A DNA stretch of 64,000 nucleotides from Parietaria judaica. Lineage: Eukaryota; Streptophyta; Magnoliopsida; Rosales; Urticaceae. Shown piece by piece: positions 47,071 through 57,344 of this stretch. A program made the translations under genes and the position numbers. The notes under the pieces are model-generated. The model worked only from the letters and a program-made list of their open reading frames with translations. It did no database searches and was not told the DNA's origin. Numbering within the stretch: position 1 is the first letter of the stretch; the number at the start of each line of letters is the position of its first letter. The stretch is from the NCBI GenBank assembly GCA_954871525.1, contig OX940861.1, positions 38,081,201 through 38,145,200 on the forward strand, in the 5' to 3' direction.

Positions 47071-48433
47071 CACTCTCTAACAATAACAAATGACCATCAA
47101 ACTGGCTCGCAGAGACACAGACAGTCACGACACATGAACGACGTCGTTTCGGAGTTAAGAAAGAGTTTTGAATGATGCACACTAACGTGTCCGATATTTC
47201 AATTTTAATTTTATGAGTGTATCGACGTGTTGTGGATTATTAAAGACGTATTTTAGATTCTTAGATATTATCCACGTCAAGCGTCAATAAAGGATAACGT
47301 GCTTTGTATAAATAGTAAATACTAAGCTAGGGGAAAAAAAAAAGAACCTAGTGATCATTAACAAAATGCTAAGAACATGATAGAAATACTTGCGAGTAGA
47401 AAAGAGTAGAGAGTGTTGATCTGGGATTTCTCCCCGGACAAAATTGACATATCGTCTGTCATTGTGTAAATACGACACACCATTTAATGTCTTGACCGAT
47501 AAGACATGTCTTTCATCTTCTACAACGAGACTGCGGCAAAAGTATTAATCTTTTAGCAAGATCTATTTATTTAATTAATATGACAAATACTAATTAAATT
47601 ATACTTGTTATTTGATTTAAATGTCAAATAAATATTTGATATTAGTTGCACAACCATGCAATGCAACGTGAGGAATAATATATTCATCCCCCAAAATCCA
47701 TAATTAAATAGTCTACTATTGGACTTAGGCTTTCCTTAAAAGTTGGAGGCTAATATGGAGGATTTACTCAAGTTGATAACGTGCATCAGAGCACCAATTC
47801 AAAGTGCAAAAAGGGAATCAAATACATTTACACATGTCACCACAAGAGGGAAATAAGCTTGGTCAAAATGATAAAAAGACTAGCACTTTCCACGTGTCAA
47901 AGCATGAGTGCATGAGAAGAAGTCAAGTCCAACCACTACCCCAAAACATAGGAGAGAGTGGGAGCATCCAACGTTCTAGAGATGATTTATATTTCATATT
48001 ACTCATCTTATGAGATGTAATTTCACTCGTATTTTCACCTCGTTTCTGTCACCTCGTTTCCGAGCTTTTCTTCATCTTTTCCTCATATTGTATTCACTTC
48101 GTTTCAATAAGAAAAGTAGAGATGAAGTAGTCAACTACCGCTTGGGACGAACCTCTATAAAAAACCATGGTGCCATTTTCCTTTACGCTTTATATTATAT
48201 ATATTATCGCAATTTATATAGTATATTTGGAGCGATCTTGGCGAGTAAGACGAAGTATCGGGATTCATACGGCAACATACGCAGACACTACAATAAAACA
48301 GATTACGATTAATCCGCGACGGTTGATGGCGATTTTTAGCATCAGCATAGAGGTCACTTTTTTTTTTTAGAAAATCACTTATTGTTGGCAATTTCATTCA
48401 CACATACAAATTGCCTTTTCGTTATTACAAATT
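47071..48433. other. TRAX upstream region and intergenic DNA
   Basis: The left part (47071-47200), including ACGACGTCGTTTCG near 47139, is the likely TRAX promoter. The rest has no recognisable gene; short open frames on both strands overlap and look like chance. Confidence 0.5.
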
Positions 48434-49181
48434 TCAGAATTTTAATCCCGAACCCTGCAACTTTTCCTTTGTCAAGTTCCTTAGCCATCTCCGAGGACAG
48501 ATGGTTCACCCAGTCTCCGACTGCGCCCCGTCGAAAGAACACTTTGGAAAGAACACTTTGTTCTCCTCCCCAGCCGGCAGCTTTCCGCTCTTGTTCACCT
48601 CCAGATTGCTCAAATTCTCAAAACTGAATAGCTCTATGATATTCTCAACCTCTCCTTTGGCCTCTTCTTCCTCAGAGAAAGGACACGCCATGAACTCGGC
48701 CAATCTCTTCGCGTGGAAACCAGTCTCTCTCTTCATGTCGTCTAAGCTCAGGAAAAGCACATTCTCGGTGATCTCCAAGCTCTGCTTCCAGTACCCCAGA
48801 CAATGCTCCCAAAACGGTCCGTACAGGCTCACCCCTCTGCAGAACTTGTCCAGCGACTCACGGATCGAGCTCTCGCCCCATCTCTCTAGCATGAGCCTGT
48901 TAATGAAGTGCCAAAGGGACACGAACATGTCCTTCGGGTTCTGACATAGGTAAACCAGCTTGCATTTCGAGGTCTTGACCGAGTTGGGAAGTGACACGTA
49001 TGGCAGATGGGTGACGAAGAGCCTCGGTCGCTAAGGCGAGGAAGCTTCCGAGAGGTTCGGGCGGTGATTGTCGACGCGGAGGTCGGTCTCTAAGTAAGGC
49101 ATGAGGACGTGAGGGTTGGTAGTTAGCAGAGGGTGTCGTTCTACGAGGATGAGCGAGCGGTTGAGGAGAGAGAGCATGAGG
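48434..49181 (-). pseudogene. Sulfotransferase (SOT) pseudogene 2, cut by an LTR
   Basis: It aligns with the intact SOT from about LMLSLLNRS to the C-terminus. Defects: the 5' part (about the first 85 codons, with the PAPS loop) is missing because the copia LTR begins at 49182; an in-frame TAG near 49034; a 14-bp tandem duplication near 48535-48560 that doubles the AAAGTGTTCTTTCC stretch and shifts frame before RRGAVGDW; and loss of the normal stop after GIKI. The missing 5' part was not found on the far side of the retrotransposon block. Confidence 0.87.
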
Positions 49182-49476
49182 TGTTGGAATTTAATAATAA
49201 TAAATTACCAATAAATGTTATAATAAATGAGCTAGTATAATGTGTTGAGTGGAGAGTAAAAGTGGGAATGTGAAAAGTCCTACATTGATTAATTACAAAG
49301 AGTTTGTGCAATATATAAGGAAAACAATAGTGATGTGAGCTCAACATGTGGCATAGTGATAAGTATGCCACATGAGTGCCGTGTGGAAGCGAGGTGGCGA
49401 GACCATGTCACCTCACGCTTTCGCAACGCCGCCCTCGCCGGTGTCGCCACCGGCTCCGGCTCCAGCTCCGGCTCGA

Positions 49477-49507
<31 letters not shown>

Positions 49508-49985
49508 TGCGTGGGCGTAGAGGCGCTAGTGTCGTCTTGTAGGCGCACTTAAGCATGTGGCATCGGGCGAGCGGCGTAGGCTCGGGTCTCGGGCTTTCTC
49601 GCGGCGATTCTCGCCTCGCCACGTGTCGGTCGGCAGTTACTAGCCGTTGGGGGCGGTTTCTGACCGTTTTCTCGTTTTCTGTTTTCAGGTAACCTTCTCA
49701 GCGTAACTATTTTTGTGTCTTTAAAATTTCGTTTCTAAAACAGAAACAATATTCTGCTCTCTGTATCATTTTGTACTCTAAAAAAAACACTTCCAGAAAA
49801 CGCGTTCTTGCTTACGGTCAGAACTTCGCTTCGTCTTGCGATTTCCCGGCAAAAGGCTTGTCTTGTCCTGGGTGTTCTTGCAAGCAGTCTCGAAGACGTT
49901 TTTGAGTGCTCGAAACACTATTAGGAAAGTGATCATATGCACGATTCAAGCCGTGACGTTTTCAACCTCGAAGAAATTTCCAACA
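49182..49985 (+). repeat. 5' LTR of copia element 2 (804 bp)
   Basis: It starts TGTTGGAATT and ends TTTCCAACA. A TATA-like ATATATAAGG lies near 49312. It has an expanded GGCTCG/GGCTCC hexamer tract at 49450-49510 that is much shorter in the solo LTR at 23414-24214. Confidence 0.88.
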
Positions 49986-51729
49986 GTCTAATAGTTTGTT
50001 CAAGCATCAAGGTGATGAACCAAGACCTCGTGAAGTTGGACCGTTTCGACGGGACGAACTTCACTCGCTGGTAAGACAAGATGATCTTCCTCCTTACGGC
50101 CCTGAAGATCTTGTATGTTCTCGACCCGGAGTTGGAGTCTATTCCCGAGCCGACGGATAACGATACCGACGAGATCAAGACGGAGCGCAAAAAGCGCAAG
50201 GAAGACGAACTGCTGTGCCGTGGTCACATTCTGAACACGCTCTCCGACCGTCTCTATGATCTTTACACTGACAACTCTTCGGCGGTCGAAATCTAGAAGG
50301 CGCTCAAGTTCAAATTTCGGGCAGAGAAGGAAGGTACGAAAAAGTTTCTCATTTCTGAGTACTTTGATTTCAAAATGTCCGATGCAAAATCGATCATCGC
50401 CCAAGTGCACGAACTGCAAGTGCTCGTCAACAAACTGAGGGCTGTGAAGATTGAGATTCCGGAACCTTTTCAAGTCGGCGCAATTATTGCGAAATTGTCG
50501 TCGTCTTGGAAGAGTTATCGGAAGAAATTGCTTCACAATTCCGAGGATTTCTCACTGGAGCAGATCAAGAAACACCTTCGAATCGAAGAGGAATCGAAGG
50601 AAAGGGAGAAATTCGATGGTGTCGGAAATTCCAAAGCCAACGCGGTGAGTGCGAAAGGCAAAAAGCACGACGGGAAGAAGAACGTTTACGGTCCTAAGAA
50701 GGATCAAAAGTTCAAGACTTCCGGTGCTTCGAAGGGGCCGAAAACCGGCTGTTTTGTGTGTGGCAAACCCGGTCACTACGCGAGAGATTGTCGCGTCCGG
50801 AAGACCCAAAACAACGAGGCTAACGCCACGAAGACCGATGACAACATTGTCGCTACTGTGAGCGAAATTATGGCGGTCAAAGGCAAGGTTCAAGGATGGT
50901 GGTACGACACTTGTGCCACTGTTCACGTCTCCTACGACAAAGCGGCTTTCAAGACCTATTCTAAAGTCAACGATGGAAAACAAGTTCAGATGGGAAACGA
51001 GGGACGCTCGAAGATCGTCGGCACCGGCAACGTGGATCTTAACTTAACTTCCGGGAAGAAAGTGACGCTGGTCAACGTGCTTCACGTTCCGGATATGTCT
51101 AGGAACCTTGTTAGTGGTGATTTGCTGGGTAAACCGGGTATTAAGTCTGTTTATGAATCGGGCAAGTTGATCTTGACCCGCAATGGTGTACTTGTCGGTA
51201 AAGGGTATTCCGCGGACGGAATGGTTAAGCTTTGTATCGTTGACAATGTTATCAATAAAGTTTCTACTTCTGCGTATTTTAATTGTTCAATTACTTTATG
51301 GCATAGTAGATTAGCTCATATTTGTGTTAGCACAATGAAAAGGTTAATTAAATCCGGTTTGATTTCATGCAATGTTGATGATTTTGAAAAATATGAAATT
51401 TACGTTAAATCGAAAATGATTAAGAAACCTTTTCATAGCGTTGAACGTAATACAAATCTGTTAGATCTTGTGCATTCTGATTTGTGTGAATTTAACGGAA
51501 TGAAAACCCGAGGGGGCAATCGGTATTTTATTTCATTTATTAACGATTGTTCGAGATTCACTTACGTTTTTCTTTTAAAGCATAAAGACGAAGCTTTTAA
51601 TGCTTTTAAAGTTTATAAAGCGGAAATGGAAAATCGATTGGGAATCAAAATCAAAGTCCTTAGGAGTGACATGGGCGGAGAATATTTCCCAAATGATTTT
51701 AATGCGTTTTGTGAAGTGGTTAAAAAGGG
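49182..51729 (+). mobile_element. Ty1/copia element 2, 5' LTR plus truncated gag-pol
   Basis: It has an 804-bp 5' LTR (49182-49985) and a leader, then Gag and the start of Pol, breaking off in the integrase core near 51729, where inverted-repeat element DNA begins. No right LTR of this family is present downstream. Only two nonsense codons interrupt the 1.7-kb frame, so it is younger than the copia at 1-3148. No standard initiator-Met primer-binding site (TGGTATCAGAGC) follows the LTR. Confidence 0.87.
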
Positions 51730-51751
51730 TATTTTGGGAATAAAAAAATAA
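50015..51751 (+). pseudogene. Copia Gag-Pol, truncated, two nonsense codons
   Basis: One frame runs from ATG at 50015. Gag opens LVKLDRFDGTNFTRW, has TAA at 50072-50074 and TAG at 50294-50296, then the UBN2-type gag helices, a CCHC knuckle (CFVCGKPGHYARDC, about 50749-50790), the protease-region WWYDTCATVHVS (about 50899-50934; usual DTGA-type site altered to DTCA), GAG-pre-integrase LWHSRLAH (about 51297-51320), and the integrase core to RSDMGGEYF. The remaining integrase, reverse transcriptase and RNase H are absent. Confidence 0.85.
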
Positions 51752-51842
51752 GAGACAATTTGGGGAATAATTTTTCAGATACATTAAATCGGGGAACAAA
51801 ACGGGTAGAACTTGCATTTTTGCGGTTATTTTTTCAAGTTTC
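51740..51842. mobile_element. Relict right terminus of the same inverted-repeat family
   Basis: GGGTAGAACTTG, TTTTTTCAAGTTT and neighbouring words match the right terminus of the element ending at 57314 in the same orientation. It directly abuts the broken copia Pol, so an older member probably caused or sealed that truncation. Confidence 0.6.
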
Positions 51843-52019
51843 CATATATATATATATAGGGAAACTTAAAAAAAAAGTCTCCCAAAAATCAAGTTCTACC
51901 CATTTTGTCTCTCACTTTAAAAAATCTAATAATCTATTCCTCGACATAATTTTTACCCTAAATTTGACAAAAATATCCTTTTTTACATTTTTTTTACTCA
52001 CCCTTCTTTCTCTCTCCTT

Positions 52020-54398
52020 CCACCACTTTCTCTTTCATCTCTCCCTTCCCTTCGACTTCCTTTCTCCTTCGTCTTCGGCTTACGAAAGCCACCACCGGAA
52101 CGGTCTCCGACGGTCTTCGCCATCGCCATCGCCACCAATCGTTTTCTGGGTTTGTTGAGCTTCCGTGTTTAGGGTTCGTTTTCTGGATTCGTTAGGTTTA
52201 AGAAATCGATTGTTTAGGGTTTAGTTTTCCGTTCGACCGTTCCTAAAATAACCTATCCCACCACTTTCTCTTTCATCTTTCCCTTCCCTTCGACTTCCTT
52301 TCTCCTTCGTCTTCGGCTTACGAAAGCCACCACCGGAACGGTCTCCGACGGTCTTCGCCATCGCCATCGCCACCAATCGTTTTCTGGGTTTGTTGAGCTT
52401 CCGTGTTTAGGGTTCGTTTTCTGGATTCGTTAGGTTTAAGAAATCGATTGTTTAGGGTTTAGTTTTCCGTTCGACCGTTCCTAAAATAACCTATCCCACC
52501 ACTTTCTCTTTCATCTCTCCCTTCCCTTCGACTTTCTTTCTCCTTCGTCTTCGGCTTACGAAAGCCACCACCGGAACGGTCTCCGACGATCTTCGCCGGT
52601 CTTCGCCATCGCCATCGCCACCAATCGTTTTCTGGGTTTGTTGAGCTTCCGTGTTTAGGGTTCGTTTTCTGGATTCGTTAGGTTTAAGAAATCGATTGTT
52701 TAGGGTTTAGTTTTCCGTTCGACCGTTCCTAAAATAACCTATCCCACCACTTTCTCTTTCATCTCTCCCTTCCCTTCGACTTCCTTTCTCCTTCGTCTTC
52801 GGCTTACGAAAGCCACCACCGGAACGGTCTCCGACGGTCTTCGCCATCGCCATCGCCACCAATCGTTTTCTGGGTTTGTTGAGCTTCCGTGTTTAGGGTT
52901 CGTTTTCTGGATTCGTTAGGTTTAAGAAATCGATTGTTTAGGGTTTAGTTTTCCGTTCGACCGTTCCTAAAATAACCTATCCCACCACTTTCTCTTTCAT
53001 CTTTCCCTTCCCTTCGACTTCCTTTCTCCTTCGTCTTCGGCTTACGAAAGCCACCACCGGAACGGTCTCCGACGGTCTTCGCCATCGCCATCGCCACCAA
53101 TCGGTTTCTGGGTTTGTTGAGCTTCCGTGTTTAGGGTTCGTTTTCTGGATTCGTTAGGTTTAAGAAATCGATTGTTTAGGGTTTAGTTTTCCGTTCGACC
53201 GTTCCTAAAATAACCTATCCCACCACTTTCTCTTTCATCTCTCCCTTCCCTTCGACTTCCTTTCTCCTTCGTCTTCGGCTTACGAAAGCCACCACCGGAA
53301 CGGTCTCCGACGGTCTTCGCCATCGCCATCGCCACCAATCGTTTTCTGGGTTTGTTGAGCTTCCGTGTTTAGGGTTCGTTTTCTGGATTCGTTAGGTTTA
53401 AGAAATCGATTGTTTAGGGTTTAGTTTTCCGTTCGACCGTTCCTAAAATAACCTATCCCACCACTTTCTCTTTCATCTCTCCCTTCCCTTCGACTTCCTT
53501 TCTCCTTCGTCTTCGGCTTACGAAAGCCACCACCGGAACGGTCTCCGACGGTCTTCGCCATCGCCATCGCCACCAATCGTTTTCTGGGTTTGTTGAGCTT
53601 CCGTGTTTAGGGTTCGTTTTCTGGATTCGTTAGGTTTAAGAAATCGATTGTTTAGGGTTTAGTTTTCCGTTCGACCGTTCCTAAAATAACCTATCCCACC
53701 ACTTTCTCTTTCATCTTTCCCTTCCCTTCGACTTCCTTTCTCCTTCGTCTTCGGCTTACGAAAGCCACCACCGGAACGGTCTCCGACGGTCTTCGCCATC
53801 GCCATCGCCACCAATCGGTTTCTGGGTTTGTTGAGCTTCCGTGTTTAGGGTTCGTTTTCTGGATTCGTTAGGTTTAAGAAATCGATTGTTTAGGGTTTAG
53901 TTTTCCGTTCGACCGTTCCTAAAATAACCTATCCCACCACTTTCTCTTTCATCTCTCCCTTCCCTTCGACTTCCTTTCTCCTTCGTCTTCGGCTTACGAA
54001 AGCCACCACCGGAACGGTCTCCGACGGTCTTCGCCGGTCTTCGCCATCGCCATCGCCACCAATCGTTTTCTGGGTTTGTTGAGCTTCCGTGTTTAGGGTT
54101 CGTTTTCTGGATTCGTTAGGTTTAAGAAATCGATTGTTTAGGGTTTAGTTTTCCGTTCGACCGTTCCTAAAATAACCTATCCCACCACTTTCTCTTTCAT
54201 CTCTCCCTTCCCTTCGACTTCCTTTCTCCTTCGTCTTCGGCTTACGAAAGCCACCACCGGAACGGTCTCCGACGGTCTTCGCCATCGCCATCGCCACCAA
54301 TCGTTTTCTGGGTTTGTTGAGCTTCCGTGTTTAGGGTTCGTTTTCTGGATTCGTTAGGTTTAAGAAATCGATTGTTTAGGGTTTAGTTTTCCGTTCGA
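52020..54398 (+). repeat. Tandem array, ~238-bp unit x ~9.9
   Basis: Units start (CCACCACTTTCTC) at 52020, 52258, 52496, 52744, 52982, 53220, 53458, 53696, 53934 and 54182, and the last is cut at about 54398. Units 3 and 9 are 248 bp because of an extra CTTCGCCGGT-like 10-mer. Copies differ by very few bases. Variants are patterned: units 2, 5 and 8 have CATCTTTCCC where others have CATCTCTCCC, and 5 and 8 share CGGTTTCTGG. Each unit holds two TTTAGGG words. The unit looks like 5' UTR/first-exon DNA, but frames are not conserved. Confidence 0.95.
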
Positions 54399-54830
54399 GT
54401 GGCCCCCATCTCCGGTAAAAAAAAAAACTTGGCTGCCATTGAAGAACTCTCAAAAAGCTTGCGAATGTTAAAAAAAATTCAACGAAAAAGATGAATAGTT
54501 GTGTGGTGGGGTCCACACCTATTCTATCTTTTTTTTTGTTTCTATAATTAATAAGTGTGGTGAGTTATATGACATGATTATGAATCGTGTATTGAGTTTA
54601 TTGTGGGTCCCATTTTTTATTTTATTTGTGACTTCACTTTTTATAACATTAGTTTCTAACTCCCCTATTTTTCTTATAATAAAATAATATAGAAAAAACA
54701 TGTAGCTTCATATTTTGAAGTGATAATATAATTTTTATGAGAATTTTATTAAAAAATAAATAATTTATAATTTAAAGTTATTAAAGTTAACAAAAAAAGT
54801 TATTTAAGTATTCGGATATTTTGTAATTAT
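54399..54830. other. AT-rich spacer inside the composite element
   Basis: It separates the two tandem arrays. Frames of about 60 codons on both strands overlap and are low-complexity; no gene is supported. Confidence 0.5.
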
Positions 54831-56130
54831 TCGGTCGACGTATTAACTTTGCAAACGGGGCTACCTTCGTTTGACACTTTTTGGCTTCGGATAGGACGGT
54901 TTTTAGTAGTAAAATGGACAGTTTTTGTGTTTTCCCATTAATGTTAGACAGTTTAAATAATAAAGTTAGACAAGTTCTTTAGTGAAGTTGGACCATTATT
55001 TATTTCCGAAATAAAAACCATAAAATTATAATCTAGTTGTAATTGTAAATTGATATGGAATTTGACAGTTTATATAATTAAAGTGGACTGTTTCATGACT
55101 CAGAGTAGACACTTTGCAAAAAGTGAGCTACCTTGGTTTGACACTTTTGGCCTTCGGGGAAGACGATTTTTGGTAGTAAAATGGACTGTAATTAAAAGTT
55201 GATATGGAATTTGACAATTTATAACACAAAAGTGGACTGTTTCATGACTCGGAGTAGACACTTTGCAAAAAGTGAGCTACCTTGGTTTGACACTTTAGGG
55301 CTTCGGGGAGGACGGTTTTTGGTTGTAAAATGGACTTTTTTTTGTTTTCTTATTAAGGTTAGACAGTTTTAATTATACAGTTAGACAAGTTCTTGAGTGA
55401 AACTGGACCATTTTTTATCACGAAAATAAAAACCATAAATTTATAATCTAGTTATAATTCAACGTTGATAAGGAATTTGACAGTTTATAACATAAAAGTG
55501 GACCGTTTCATGACTCAGTGTAGACACTTAGAAAAAACTGAGTTACCTTGGTTTGACACTTTTTGGCTTCGGGGAGGACACTTTTTGGGTAAAATGGATT
55601 GTTTCTGTGTGTTCTTATTAAGGTTAGACAATTTAAATAATTAAGTTAGACAAATTCTTGAGTGAAGTTGGACCATTTTTTAATTCGCAAATAAAAACCA
55701 TAAAGTTATAATCTAGTTATAATTCAACGTTGATATGGAATTTGACCGTTTATAACATAAAAGTAGACCGTTTCATGACTCAATGTAGACACTTTGCAAA
55801 ACGTGAGTTACCTTGGTTTGACACTTTTTTGGCTTCGGGGAGGACAACTTTTGGTAGTAAAATGGACTGTTTTTATGTTTTCTTATTCAGGTTAGACATT
55901 TTAAATAATAAAGTTAGACAAGTTCTTGAGTGAAGTTAGACCATTTTTTATTTCTCAAATAAAAACCATAAAGTTATAATCTAGTTATAATTCAACGTTG
56001 ATATGGAATTTGACAGTTTATAACATAAAAATAGACCGTTTCATGACTCAATGTAGACACTTTTTTTCAAAGTGAGTTACCTTGGTTTGACACTTTTTGG
56101 CTTCGGGGAGAACAATTTTTGGTCGTGTGG
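54831..56130. repeat. Tandem array, ~267-bp unit x ~5
   Basis: The landmark YTACCTTSGTTTGACACTTTT recurs near 54861, 55128, 55277, 55543, 55808 and 56077, i.e. intervals of about 267, 149 (a shortened unit), 266, 265 and 269. Other shared words are GTTAGACAAGTTCTT, AATAAAAACCATAAA and GTTTCATGACTC. Copies are much more diverged than in the neighbouring 238-bp array. Confidence 0.88.
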
Positions 56131-56546
56131 ACACAAACTATCAAAACGTAGGACAAACTATCAAAACGTAGCACATAAAACGTCTAATTTAGAGCACTTT
56201 TGTTTAATAAAGTGAAGAACGGGAAGGCATAGATCGAAGGACTATTCTGCAATGACCATTAACTCAAAAAAAAAAAAAAAAAACACAAGCCAAACATGAA
56301 ATCCGACCACTAACTCTAAAAAAAAAAAAAAAAGAAAGCAAAACTTAGTTAATTTAGTTCATACATCTAAATAAGTTATAATATATATTTTTGTTGGCTC
56401 AGTAGCTTCCCTGTGTTCGCCCACTCTACTAGACTGTACAGGCGATTCTGCAAAACAAGCCATGTTTTCCTAATTCCTATATACACAAACAAGTAACAGC
56501 ACACACTGTATAATTCTCGCTCTACTACTTCTGGGACTTTCAGCTT

Positions 56547-57033
56547 TCATGGGCTTGAAGATGAAGCAGCCTCTTGCCTCGGCTCTCTCAAGTACATGAG
56601 AAGCGTTTCAGCCTGAAGCAATCGGGAAAGAAACCGCCATTAAAACGTATTCAGAAGCTTTGAATGACATTGCATCTGAATCACAAGAATTGGGGATCAA
56701 ATGACTGACCTTGAGCTTGGCTTTGACACTTCCGGTCTGCGAAAGGGCAACGAGAGGCGGAATGGTGCCTTCCTTGACGAGCATCCCTCGGTTTCTGATG
56801 TTCTCCGAGCAGAGCTGAAGGAGTGTCAGAACGGCGAACTCCTTGCCCTTCTTGGAGCCGTCTTCGATGGCTTCCACGAGCGCGGCGATACCACCTTCCT
56901 CGACAATGGCCTCGCGCCCCTCGGGAATTGCCGCCAAGCTGCTCAGCACCACCATGGCCTTCTCCGCGAGACCCGTCACCGGCTCTGACGCCACGAGCTC
57001 AACCAAGGGCTTCACCACGCCAGCGCTCAGCGT
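56547..57033 (-). pseudogene. Captured ARM-repeat gene fragment (PUB/ARM type), 3' end
   Basis: On the minus strand, exon 57033-56710 encodes two to three armadillo repeats (AGVVKPLVELV, LAEKAMVVLSSLA, IVEEGGIAALVEAIEDG, LTLLQLCSENIRNRG, GTIPPLVALSQTGS). A GTCAGT donor and TTCAG acceptor join it in phase 0 to the last exon 56612-56547 (ETLLMYLREPRQEA, stop TGA). Plant ARM-repeat proteins of this type act in protein interaction, often as U-box E3 ligases. The 5' part with any U-box is missing and is replaced by the inverted-repeat terminus, so this is a transduced fragment. Intron and stop are still intact. Confidence 0.82.
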
Positions 57034-57139
57034 TGGACTCTGGTCCTCTGAGCAAAGGTCGAATGGTCTCTGAGCAAAAGTCGAAGGCTGGGATGAGAGA
57101 ACTCGCGTGGGAGGAGAGAGAGAAAAAAATGAGAGGAGA

Positions 57140-57309
57140 GAGAGATCGTGTGAGATGAGAGAGAAAGAGGACTGAGTAAAAAATGAGTGTAAAAAAGGTA
57201 CTTCTGTAAAAAAATAAGGCAAAAATAAAATTGAGGAATAGATTATCAGATTTATTAAAATAGGAGACAAAATGGGTAGAACTTGATTTTTGAGGGACTT
57301 TTTTTTTCA

Positions 57310-57314
<5 letters not shown>
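57140..57314. repeat. Right terminal inverted repeat of the composite element
   Basis: Inverted match to 51862-52020, ending in TCAAGTTT before an AT microsatellite (57315-57341). Confidence 0.75.

Positions 57315-57341
<27 letters not shown>

Positions 57342-57344
<3 letters not shown>

Larger units (their letters stand above)
51862..57314. mobile_element. Composite inverted-repeat element (MULE/Pack-MULE-like), 5.45 kb
   Basis: The left end (AAACTTAAAAAAAAAGTCTC, then CAAGTTCTACCCATTTTGTC, AATCTATTCCTC) is repeated inverted at the right end over about 150-170 bp, both flanked by AT runs. Long terminal inverted repeats plus a captured host-gene fragment fit Pack-MULEs. Contents: a ~238-bp tandem array, an AT-rich spacer, a ~267-bp array, and an ARM-repeat gene fragment on the minus strand. 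No transposase. The AT flanks hide any target duplication, so the superfamily is inferred. Confidence 0.68.

Noticed and set aside
50000..50536. 178-codon minus-strand frame
   Set aside because: Antisense of the copia Gag coding region.
52020..54398. CRISPR-like or protein-coding repeat array
   Set aside because: Units are 238 bp with no spacers, frames differ between copies, and the DNA is nuclear plant DNA.
56608..57270. 220-codon minus-strand frame spanning terminal repeat and ARM region, as a full gene
   Set aside because: It starts with TTG inside the terminal repeat and its first part is pyrimidine-rich transposon DNA; only the ARM part is accepted, with a splice at 56710.
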